Of a stretch of DNA of 64,000 nt, positions 37,361 through 45,017 are shown piece after piece. Numbering within the stretch: the first letter of the stretch is position 1; every line of letters starts with the position of its first letter. The DNA is from Bacteroidota bacterium (GTDB lineage: Bacteria; Bacteroidota; Bacteroidia; Sphingobacteriales; Sphingobacteriaceae), in NCBI GenBank assembly GCA_018266915.1, contig JAFDZM010000026.1, forward strand, positions 1 to 64,000, in the 5' to 3' direction. Made by a program: the position numbers and the translations under genes. The notes beneath the pieces are model-generated. The model was not told where the DNA came from and did not search any database. It saw only the letters and a list, made by a program, of their open reading frames with translations.

Positions 37361-39742
37361 ATGATAAAGAACTATTTTAAAGTTGCCTGGCGGAACCTTG
37401 TTAAGAATAAGGCTTCCTCTTTTATCAACATCGGCGGGTTGGCTGTGGGTATGGCCGTAGTGATGCTGATCGGTTTGTGGATATATGACGAGGTATCATT
37501 CGACAGATATCACAAAAATTATAACCGCATTGCGCAGGTGATACAGAACGTAACCAACAATGACGAGGTGCAAACCTGGTTTTCGGAGCCTTATCCGCTA
37601 GCAGCCGAGTTGCGCAAAAATTATGGTAGCGACTTCAAATTAGTGGTGATGTCTACCGGTATCAACGGCCATATTATTGCTCTCGGAGATAAAAAGTTGA
37701 CTAAAAACGGCGCTTATATGGAAGAAGGCGGTCCCGACTTGTTCTCGCTGAAAATGTTAAAAGGCAATAAGGACGCCTTGAAAGACCCATCATCCATGTT
37801 GCTTTCTGCGTCCACAGCAACAGCCTACTTTGGTAATACTGATCCGATTGGCAAGATGCTGAAGATCGATAACCAGTCGACTTTAAAAGTGGCCGGTGTT
37901 TATGAGGACCTGCCTAAAAACACCTCCCTGGGCGATCTTGCTTTTGTCGGTTCATGGGACCGCTTTGCTTCTGATAATCAAATCAGCCAAATGAAAGAGC
38001 CCTGGAGGCCCAACTTTGTAAACATTTATGTGCAGCTGGCCGATGCCGCTGATTTTCAGGAATTGTCATTAAAGATAAAAAACGAAAAAATGCGCCATTT
38101 ATCCGGACAGATAGCCAAAAAGAAACCCGTTTTGTTCCTGCATCCTATGAGCAAATGGCACCTGTATGATGAGTTCAAAAACGGCCTCAATACAGGTGGA
38201 CGCATACAATATGTATGGCTGTTCGGCATCATTGGTTTATTCGTTCTATTACTGGCCTGCATCAACTTTATGAACTTAAGCACCGCGCGATCAGAAAAGC
38301 GTGCACGTGAAGTAGGAATCCGCAAAGCCATCGGTTCATTGCGCGGACAATTGATCTACCAGTTCTTCAGCGAATCCATACTTTGTGTGATATTGGCTTT
38401 TGTGCTGTCCTTGTTGCTTGTACAATTAAGCATGTCATTCTTCAATGAGGTCGCCGATAAACAGATGTCCGTTCCATGGCAAAACCCGACTTTCTGGCTG
38501 GCATCTGTTGGCTTTTGCTTGTTTACCGGCGTGATCACGGGCAGTTACCCTGCATTTTACCTATCGTCTTTCAAACCTATTAAAGTATTAAAGGGCACCT
38601 TCCGTGTCGGTCGCCTTGCTGCGCTGCCACGTAAGATATTGGTAGTAGTACAGTTTACGGTTTCGGTAGTGCTTATTATTGGCACCATAGTAGTGTACCG
38701 GCAGATACAGTTTGCAAAAAATCGCCCCGTAGGATATGATCGCGACGGGCTTGTATTTATCACCATGTATTCGGACCAGATACACAAGCATTTTGATGCC
38801 ATTAAAACGAGCCTGCTTAACACCGGGGCGATCACAGAAATGGCCGAATCCGGTGCGCCACCGACAGGCTATTCCGGCAGCACTAGCGCCATCGAATGGG
38901 AAGGTAAAGACCCTAACCTAAGTGTTGATTTTAAGCAAAACAACGTTTCCTATGATTATGGAAAAACCATAGGCTGGCAGTTTGCCGGAGGACGTGACTT
39001 TTCAAGATCATTCCTTTCTGATTCAGCAGCAGTAGTGGTGAATGAAGCTGCCGTTCGTTTTATGGGATTAAAAAATCCACTGAACTCAAGCGTTAGATAT
39101 TATGGCAATAGCTTCAAAATTATAGGAGTAGCTAAGGATATGGTAGTCGAGTCGCCGTATACGCAGCCCAGTCCAACTGTTTATTTCTTATCCAAAGATC
39201 CAAGCAGTTTTGTGCTGGTCAAAATTAACCCCAAAATAAGTGTACATGATGCTATTGATAAAATCGGCAACGTTTTTAAAAGCTATACTCCTGAGTTGCC
39301 ATTCGATTATCAATTCGTGGACCAGGATTACGCCAAAAAGTTCGGTAACGAAGAGCGCATTGGTACGCTGGCAAGTTCGTTCGCTTCACTGGCCATTTTC
39401 ATCAGTTGCCTCGGTCTCTTCGGCATGGCATCGTTTATGGCCGAACAGCGTGTTAAAGAGATTGGAGTTCGCAAGGTATTAGGCGCATCGGTATTCAATT
39501 TATGGCAATTGCTTTCAAAGGATTTTGTGTTACTGGTATTGATTTCCTTACTGGTCGCATCCCCGGTAGCCTGGTACTTCATGCACGGCTGGCTGCAGAA
39601 TTATGATTACCATGCCGATGTTGCCTGGTGGATATTCATCATCACAGGCGCAGGAGCAATGATAATCACTTTACTGACGGTAAGCTTCCAGAGTATTAAA
39701 GCTGCTTTGGCTAATCCGGTGAAGAGTCTTCGTTCTGAGTGA
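37361..39742 (+). CDS. Double-FtsX ABC permease, array member 12 (main subgroup)
   Basis: 793 aa. The start (MIKNYFKVAWRNLVKNKASS) and TM1 (GGLAVGMAVVMLIGLWIYDE) are main-type. TM5 and its approach match member 11. Unit 1 has RAREVGIRKAIGS (Arg for Lys), as in member 4; unit 2 has AEQRVKEIGVRKVLGASVFN. Stop TGA. Confidence 0.93.
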   Translation: MIKNYFKVAWRNLVKNKASSFINIGGLAVGMAVVMLIGLWIYDEVSFDRYHKNYNRIAQVIQNVTNNDEVQTWFSEPYPLAAELRKNYGSDFKLVVMSTGINGHIIALGDKKLTKNGAYMEEGGPDLFSLKMLKGNKDALKDPSSMLLSASTATAYFGNTDPIGKMLKIDNQSTLKVAGVYEDLPKNTSLGDLAFVGSWDRFASDNQISQMKEPWRPNFVNIYVQLADAADFQELSLKIKNEKMRHLSGQIAKKKPVLFLHPMSKWHLYDEFKNGLNTGGRIQYVWLFGIIGLFVLLLACINFMNLSTARSEKRAREVGIRKAIGSLRGQLIYQFFSESILCVILAFVLSLLLVQLSMSFFNEVADKQMSVPWQNPTFWLASVGFCLFTGVITGSYPAFYLSSFKPIKVLKGTFRVGRLAALPRKILVVVQFTVSVVLIIGTIVVYRQIQFAKNRPVGYDRDGLVFITMYSDQIHKHFDAIKTSLLNTGAITEMAESGAPPTGYSGSTSAIEWEGKDPNLSVDFKQNNVSYDYGKTIGWQFAGGRDFSRSFLSDSAAVVVNEAAVRFMGLKNPLNSSVRYYGNSFKIIGVAKDMVVESPYTQPSPTVYFLSKDPSSFVLVKINPKISVHDAIDKIGNVFKSYTPELPFDYQFVDQDYAKKFGNEERIGTLASSFASLAIFISCLGLFGMASFMAEQRVKEIGVRKVLGASVFNLWQLLSKDFVLLVLISLLVASPVAWYFMHGWLQNYDYHADVAWWIFIITGAGAMIITLLTVSFQSIKAALANPVKSLRSE

Positions 39743-39835
39743 TCAGTTAACCGGGTGACCAGTTAATCCGGTAAGTAAAAGTATCAATGACTAATGACTA
39801 ATGACCAATGACTAGTGAACTAATTAACTAAAACC
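39743..39835. repeat. Intergenic spacer 12-13, GTTAACC type
   Basis: 93 nt, the longest of the regular spacers. CAGTTAACCGGGTGAC and CAGTTAATCCGGTAAG units are followed by six or more 7-8 nt CTAATGA-like units before the ATG. Confidence 0.65.
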
Positions 39836-42250
39836 ATGATAGCTACCTATTTAAAAATTGCGTGGCGTAATATCACCAGGAATGGTGTTTATACCACTAT
39901 CAATATATTGGGACTTGCGATGGGTATTTGCGCTTGCATCTCCATTTATGTTATCACCAGTTATGAATTGAGTTTTGACACTTTTCATCCTGACAAGCAG
40001 CGCATTTACCGGGTCATGGGTGATGCAACGGAAAGTACCGGCGATGTATTGCACTTTGCAAGATTGCCTATGGGCCTTGCTCCTGCTGTGCGCCAAACGA
40101 TCCCAGGAGTAGAAGCTATTGCTGGCGTAAACTTTTATAATGTAAAATCAGCCGTTCGGGGAGATCATGGTAAGTTGATTCCGTTTACAGATAACTTTGG
40201 GACTATTATTACCGATCCGCAATTCTTCAACATATTCAAGTATAACTGGTTAGCCGGAAACAGTGCGTCACTAAAAGCTCCATTTACCGTAGTATTGACC
40301 GAGAAGAAAGCACATCAATATTTTGGGGATATCCCTTTGGAGGATATGGTTGGTAAAGAGATAGTTTATGACGATTCTCTTAATGTGAAAGTATCGGGTA
40401 TTGTACAGGATTGGACGCAGAAGTCAGACGTGTCTTATACTGACTTTATATCATACTCTACCCTCCAAAGCAGCTTTTTAAAGAAAAGCTTTAACACTGA
40501 TTCCTGGAGTGAGGGTGATATGTCGACCTGGGCCTTTGTAAAAATTGCTGATGGTGTTCAGCCAGCCCAGATCAATCAGCAAATGGCTGCCATTGTAAAA
40601 CAGCATGCCGATTCCAAAACCAAACTCTCGCCCTGGCTGGAGCCATTATCCGATGTCCATTTTAATGCCAATGTGATAGAAAACCCTATACGGACCGCAC
40701 ATCTGCCTACTTTATACCTGTTGATGGGCATCGCTTTGTTTATTCTGATACTCGCGGTTATTAATTTTATTAATCTCACAACGGCTCAATCTATACGCCG
40801 GGCTAAAGAAGTAGGAGTCCGGAAAGTTTTGGGTAGTAATCGCTCCAACTTAATATTTCAATTCTTAACGGAGACATTTGTCCTTACATTTTTAGCTGTG
40901 TTATTAGCAATAGTGATGGTACAGCCCGTTCTTACTGCTTTTCATTCCTTTATTCCTGATGGCATAATATTCCATCCGTTTAATCCATCTACAATTAGAT
41001 TCCTGGTTGCATTAACAATTATCACTTCTTTACTGGCGGGTTTGTATCCGGCAAAGGTATTATCTTCCTACTTGCCTGTCATAAGTCTCAAAGGGTCGGG
41101 CACATATAAAGGCAGTGACAAGTGGATGCTGAGAAAAGCGCTGATCGTTTTCCAATTCACAGTTTCGCTTGTTTTTATTATAGGTACAATAGTCGTAGCC
41201 CGGCAGTTTAATTACATACGCAGTAAAAATCTCGGTTTTTCAACCGATACAGTTATCACTGTTGAAACGCCACGGGGTGATAGTTTGTCGAAAGCCAGAG
41301 TTGCTGCGGAAAAGATCAAGCAATTATCAGGTGTAAATAAAGTAGCGCTTGCCTGGGCAACACCAGGTGAGGCAAAAGCAATGCGGATAAAATTCAGGCC
41401 TTCGGATATAAAAGATATTGGGGTTGGCCAGGTAGATGGTAATGAAGATTTGATCCCGCTTTATCATATAAAATTACTGGCCGGCAGGAATCTCACCCAT
41501 TCAGACAGTGTGAATGAATTTGTTATCAATGAGAAATTATCCCGCTTAATGGGTTGTAAAACTCCGTCCGAAGCAATAGGCAAAACCATATACTGGTTTA
41601 ACAAGCCCTACCCTGTTGTTGGCGTTGTAGCAGATTTCCATTCGAGCTCTTTACATGCTTCAATTATCCCGGTTTGCATCATTAACCGGGTAGAACGGGA
41701 AGGAACGCTGGTTATTAAGCTCGCGGTAAAAGATAAGCAACCCGGCAGTATAAAACCTGCGCTTACCCAGATAGAAAAAGTATGGAAATCATTATATCCG
41801 GCAGGTGTGTTTGATTACAAGTTTTATGATGATGCTTTGGCGAGAGCCTACCAGCAAGACGAGCATGCTGCCACGCTGATGAATGTAGCAATGGGCGTCA
41901 CCATTTTTATTTCCTGCATAGGCCTCTTTGGTTTAGTACTTTTCATGACCGAGAAAAAAGCAAAAGAGATCAGCATACGAAAAATACTGGGTGCATCAGC
42001 AACAAATATTGCAACCATGCTGAGCAGAGACTTTATACAATTAGTGATTATAGCTTTATTGATTGCCTCGCCAATTGCCTGGTTTGTGATGGATAAATGG
42101 TTGCAAGGTTTTGCCTATCATACCAGCATCAGTTTGTGGGTGTTTACACTGGCGGGAATCGGGGCTATTTCAATCGCTTTGATTACCGTAGGTGTCCAGG
42201 CAATAAAGGCAGCTTTGGCAAATCCGGTGAAGAGCTTGCGTTCGGAATGA
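39836..42250 (+). CDS. Double-FtsX ABC permease, array member 13 (divergent, related to 7)
   Basis: 804 aa. It begins MIATYLKIAWRNITRNGVYT, with TM1 GLAMGICACISIYVITS. It shares NLTTAQS and the FKYNWLAGN motif with member 7. Unit 1 has RAKEVGVRKVLGS; unit 2 is the most altered in the array, TEKKAKEISIRKILGAS, with Ser replacing the Gly of KEIGIRK. Stop TGA. The usual repeat spacer is interrupted just downstream by the relic of another permease. Confidence 0.92.
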   Translation: MIATYLKIAWRNITRNGVYTTINILGLAMGICACISIYVITSYELSFDTFHPDKQRIYRVMGDATESTGDVLHFARLPMGLAPAVRQTIPGVEAIAGVNFYNVKSAVRGDHGKLIPFTDNFGTIITDPQFFNIFKYNWLAGNSASLKAPFTVVLTEKKAHQYFGDIPLEDMVGKEIVYDDSLNVKVSGIVQDWTQKSDVSYTDFISYSTLQSSFLKKSFNTDSWSEGDMSTWAFVKIADGVQPAQINQQMAAIVKQHADSKTKLSPWLEPLSDVHFNANVIENPIRTAHLPTLYLLMGIALFILILAVINFINLTTAQSIRRAKEVGVRKVLGSNRSNLIFQFLTETFVLTFLAVLLAIVMVQPVLTAFHSFIPDGIIFHPFNPSTIRFLVALTIITSLLAGLYPAKVLSSYLPVISLKGSGTYKGSDKWMLRKALIVFQFTVSLVFIIGTIVVARQFNYIRSKNLGFSTDTVITVETPRGDSLSKARVAAEKIKQLSGVNKVALAWATPGEAKAMRIKFRPSDIKDIGVGQVDGNEDLIPLYHIKLLAGRNLTHSDSVNEFVINEKLSRLMGCKTPSEAIGKTIYWFNKPYPVVGVVADFHSSSLHASIIPVCIINRVEREGTLVIKLAVKDKQPGSIKPALTQIEKVWKSLYPAGVFDYKFYDDALARAYQQDEHAATLMNVAMGVTIFISCIGLFGLVLFMTEKKAKEISIRKILGASATNIATMLSRDFIQLVIIALLIASPIAWFVMDKWLQGFAYHTSISLWVFTLAGIGAISIALITVGVQAIKAALANPVKSLRSE

Positions 42251-42263
42251 CCTGCAATGTTTT

Positions 42264-42308
42264 AAAGCGGCGGTGGTGAATCCGGTGAAAAATTTGCGGA
42301 GCGAGTGA
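42264..42308 (+). pseudogene. Relic 3' end of a lost permease gene
   Basis: Fifteen codons in one frame read K-A-A-V-V-N-P-V-K-N-L-R-S-E and a TGA stop. This is the same ending as the array genes (KAALANPVKSLRSE), with one Ser to Asn change. It begins 13 nt after the stop of member 13 and is followed by the normal GTTAATCGGTAATCAG repeat. The rest of that gene is gone, as expected from a deletion between array copies. Confidence 0.8.
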
Positions 42309-42344
42309 TCGGTTAATCGGTAATCAGATAATCAGTTTCTTTAA

Positions 42345-42380
42345 GCTCCTCTCCTTTGGAGATGGGTTGGGGTGAGGCTC
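42345..42380. repeat. Intergenic repeat with GGGTTGGGGTGAGGCTC core, copy 1
   Basis: The hairpin half (CTCCTCTCC / GGAGATGGG) is imperfect here. The 17-nt right end is identical to copy 2 at 45000-45016. The two copies bracket the last permease gene in direct orientation. Confidence 0.75.
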
Positions 42381-42465
42381 ATAACCGTACATCAGTTGTA
42401 TCGAAAGCAGACGGTTAGAAAATCAGATTGTTTGTTATTTTGCTATTACTCAACTTTATTCATAA

Positions 42466-42481
42466 TGGCACAGGCTTTGGG
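42466..42481 (+). promoter_or_regulatory. Possible sigma-54 promoter of the last permease
   Basis: TGGCAC, 5 nt, TTGGG: the -24 element matches the sigma-54 consensus fully. The -12 element has GG where GC is usual. It would start transcription about 45 nt before the ATG at 42536. An NtrC-type activator is encoded at 1501-2847. The rest of the 42381-42535 gap is AT-rich with no other signal recognised. Confidence 0.4.
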
Positions 42482-42535
42482 TATTTCAAACATCATTAAA
42501 TTGATTAACTTAATCACTCAAACATCAAATGCCTT

Positions 42536-44926
42536 ATGATACGGAACTACTTCAAAATAGCCTGGCGTAACCTAAATAAACACACGCTTTTCTCGCTGGT
42601 AAATATTTGCGGACTGGCCATCGGCGTAGCTACTTTTTGGATCATCGCATTGTACGTTACTGACGAGTTGAGTTATGACCGCTATAACGAAAAAGCAGAT
42701 CGTATTTTCCGAGTTGTTCAGCATGGGAGATGGAACACAGGCAGCTTTGATCTGGCAATTACCTCCGCACCTTATGGGCCTGCTTTAAAGGCGGATTACC
42801 CCGAAGTGGAAGAAGCCACCAGGATAGACATGGAAGGCGGTGGCAAGATCATCTATGACGAGAAACAGACCATGGCGCCTGATGTGTCATTTGCTGACAA
42901 TGGTATATTTAACGTATTCACTTATCATTTTTTGGATGGAGATTCGCAATCTGCCTTATCGAAGCCGCATTCCATCGTGCTAACCAAAACGCTCGCGCTT
43001 AAGATTTTTGGCGATGTATCATCTGCTGTGGGCAAAACCATCTATTTTGATAAGAACGATCCCATCACGGTTACTGGGGTTATTGATGATGTGCCCATTA
43101 ACTCACATTTTACATTCAGCGCGTTACGCTCATTTAATGCTAATTATACCGAAAGATGGGGCAGCGCGCACCTGTTTACTTACGTCCTGCTGAAGAACCA
43201 TGACGATTATAAGAAGATCGAAGCTGCATCGCCCGCGTTTTATAATAAATACCTGAAAACAGACTTGGCCAATATTAATTATCGTATGGAGTTGCAGCCC
43301 CTTACTTCCATCCACCTGCACTCTAATTTGCAATTTGAGATAGGCAGCAATGGCAGTATTACTTATGTGTATGTTTTCAGCATTGTTGCTTTATTAATCT
43401 TAAGCATCGCGGTAATCAATTATGTCAACCTTACAACTGCCCGCTCTGTTGTAAGGATCAAAGAAATCGGTATCCGCAAAGTGATAGGTTCGGGACGCAG
43501 GCAATTGATGCTGATGTTTTTCTCAGAATCGATACTGTTTACAGCGCTGGCTACTGCCATCGGGATGGTGCTTGTTCAATTCGTATTACCTTATTTCAAT
43601 CATCTTTCGGGCAAATCACTGGATTTATGGCAATTGGGCGTTGCAAAATCTTTATTTCTGTTTGCGAGTTTTGCCATTATTTCCGGTTTGATCAGCGGCA
43701 TTTATCCGGCCTTGTTTTTATCTGGATTTGGTACCATACCTGCCATGAAAGGGCAGTTGGGTAACCAATCCTCTACTATCCTTTTCAGGAAATCACTGGT
43801 AACTTTTCAGTTTGTCATCACCATTATAATGATCGTAGGCTCATGCGTTATTTACCAGCAATTACAATATGTAATGAAGAAAGACCTGGGCTTTAACAAG
43901 TCGCAGATGCTTACTTTTCATATTCACAACAGGGCAGCCCGGGCACAAACTGAAGCTTTAAAGGCTCAGCTATTACAAAGTCCATTGATAGAAAGTGCCG
44001 CTGCTGCCGGTAATCCAATTGGCAACAATGATATCGGTGAAACTGATTTTAATATCGGCGCTGACGGAAACACTGCACCCGACACCAAATTAGTGGAGCA
44101 ATTGATAGTTGACGAAGACTTTTTACCTGCCATGCAGATCAAGCTATTACAGGGCCGTAATTTTCAAAAAGGTGTGACTGACTCTGCACAAAATGCCATT
44201 ATTGTTAATGAAACTTTGGTGAACGAACTTGGCTGGAAAAATCCGGTGGGCATGCGTGTGCGCACTGGAGTTGACAAAGGCGTAATACAATGGTCGACCA
44301 TTGTAGGTGTGATAAAGGATTTTAATACCTATTCATTACAGCATAAGATCACTCCGATGGAACTGGTATTGCCACAAACCGCTAATGACAAAGACAATCT
44401 GTATGTAAGACTGAGTGGTAAAAATGTACCGGCGGCATTGGAGTATTTAAAAACCGTTTACAGCAAATTTGATTCTGAAAATAAAGTGGATTATCATTTC
44501 CTTGATCAGAACTTTGCCAACCAATATCAAACCGAACAAAAGCAAGGTAACTTATTGCTCATTTTCACCATACTGGCTATCAGCATTGCCTGTTTAGGTT
44601 TATTCGGACTGGTTACGTTTACGGCACAACAACGTGTAAAAGAGATAGGCATAAGGAAAGTTCTTGGAGCAAGCGTCAGCAGCATTATAACCTTATTGAG
44701 CAAGGAACTGGTTTACCTGGTATTAATAGCTACGGTAATTGCCACTCCTATCGCCTGGTTTGCTATGAATAAATGGCTGCAAAGCTTTGCCTACCGTGTT
44801 GATATGCGCTGGTGGGTATTTATTGCTGCTGGGTTCATCGCAATTCTGATCGCTTTCTTAACCATCAGTATCCGTTCAGTGAAAGCGGCACTGGCCAATC
44901 CTGTACGCAGCTTGCGGTCGGAGTGA
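42536..44926 (+). CDS. Double-FtsX ABC permease, array member 14 (own promoter region)
   Basis: 796 aa. It begins MIRNYFKIAWRNLNKHTLFS, with TM1 GLAIGVATFWIIALYV. TM2 reads AVINYVNLTTARS, unit 1 RIKEIGIRKVIGS, unit 2 AQQRVKEIGIRKVLGAS. It is the only member whose tail differs (NPVRSLRSE, Lys to Arg) and the only one with a 285-nt leader holding a sigma-54-like promoter, so it is probably transcribed separately. Its 3' side still carries the GTTAACCGGTGATCAG repeat. Confidence 0.93.
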   Translation: MIRNYFKIAWRNLNKHTLFSLVNICGLAIGVATFWIIALYVTDELSYDRYNEKADRIFRVVQHGRWNTGSFDLAITSAPYGPALKADYPEVEEATRIDMEGGGKIIYDEKQTMAPDVSFADNGIFNVFTYHFLDGDSQSALSKPHSIVLTKTLALKIFGDVSSAVGKTIYFDKNDPITVTGVIDDVPINSHFTFSALRSFNANYTERWGSAHLFTYVLLKNHDDYKKIEAASPAFYNKYLKTDLANINYRMELQPLTSIHLHSNLQFEIGSNGSITYVYVFSIVALLILSIAVINYVNLTTARSVVRIKEIGIRKVIGSGRRQLMLMFFSESILFTALATAIGMVLVQFVLPYFNHLSGKSLDLWQLGVAKSLFLFASFAIISGLISGIYPALFLSGFGTIPAMKGQLGNQSSTILFRKSLVTFQFVITIIMIVGSCVIYQQLQYVMKKDLGFNKSQMLTFHIHNRAARAQTEALKAQLLQSPLIESAAAAGNPIGNNDIGETDFNIGADGNTAPDTKLVEQLIVDEDFLPAMQIKLLQGRNFQKGVTDSAQNAIIVNETLVNELGWKNPVGMRVRTGVDKGVIQWSTIVGVIKDFNTYSLQHKITPMELVLPQTANDKDNLYVRLSGKNVPAALEYLKTVYSKFDSENKVDYHFLDQNFANQYQTEQKQGNLLLIFTILAISIACLGLFGLVTFTAQQRVKEIGIRKVLGASVSSIITLLSKELVYLVLIATVIATPIAWFAMNKWLQSFAYRVDMRWWVFIAAGFIAILIAFLTISIRSVKAALANPVRSLRSE

Positions 44927-44973
44927 AGTGATCGGGGCTAACCGGTGATCAGTTAATCAGTAATTGAGGGTAT

Positions 44974-45002
44974 AAAAAAGCCCCTCTCCACCTGGAGAGG
45001 GG
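44974..45002 (-). terminator. Terminator of the GH30 gene within the GGGTTGGGG repeat, copy 2
   Basis: Perfect 9-nt arms CCCCTCTCC and GGAGAGGGG with a 4-nt loop. On the minus strand the stem runs into CTTTTTTA, so it should end the GH30 transcript. It may also stop the permease transcript from the other side, although no T-tract follows on the plus strand. Confidence 0.75.
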
Positions 45003-45016
45003 TTGGGGTGAGGCTC
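44980..45016. repeat. Intergenic repeat with GGGTTGGGGTGAGGCTC core, copy 2
   Basis: Intact version of the element at 42345-42380, lying 53 nt after the last permease stop and ending just before the GH30 stop codon. From general familiarity, G-rich hairpin elements of this kind are common between Bacteroidota genes. Confidence 0.75.
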
Positions 45017-45017
45017 T

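Noticed and set aside
12675..39835. Regularly recurring intergenic repeats as a CRISPR or integron-like array
   Set aside because: Units are 6-8 nt and degenerate, intervals are full 2.4-kb genes, and there is no cas gene, integrase or recombination-site fold.
42345..45016. Member 14 as an insertion-sequence or composite transposon cargo
   Set aside because: The flanking copies are short intergenic hairpin repeats without terminal inverted repeats, and no transposase is present.
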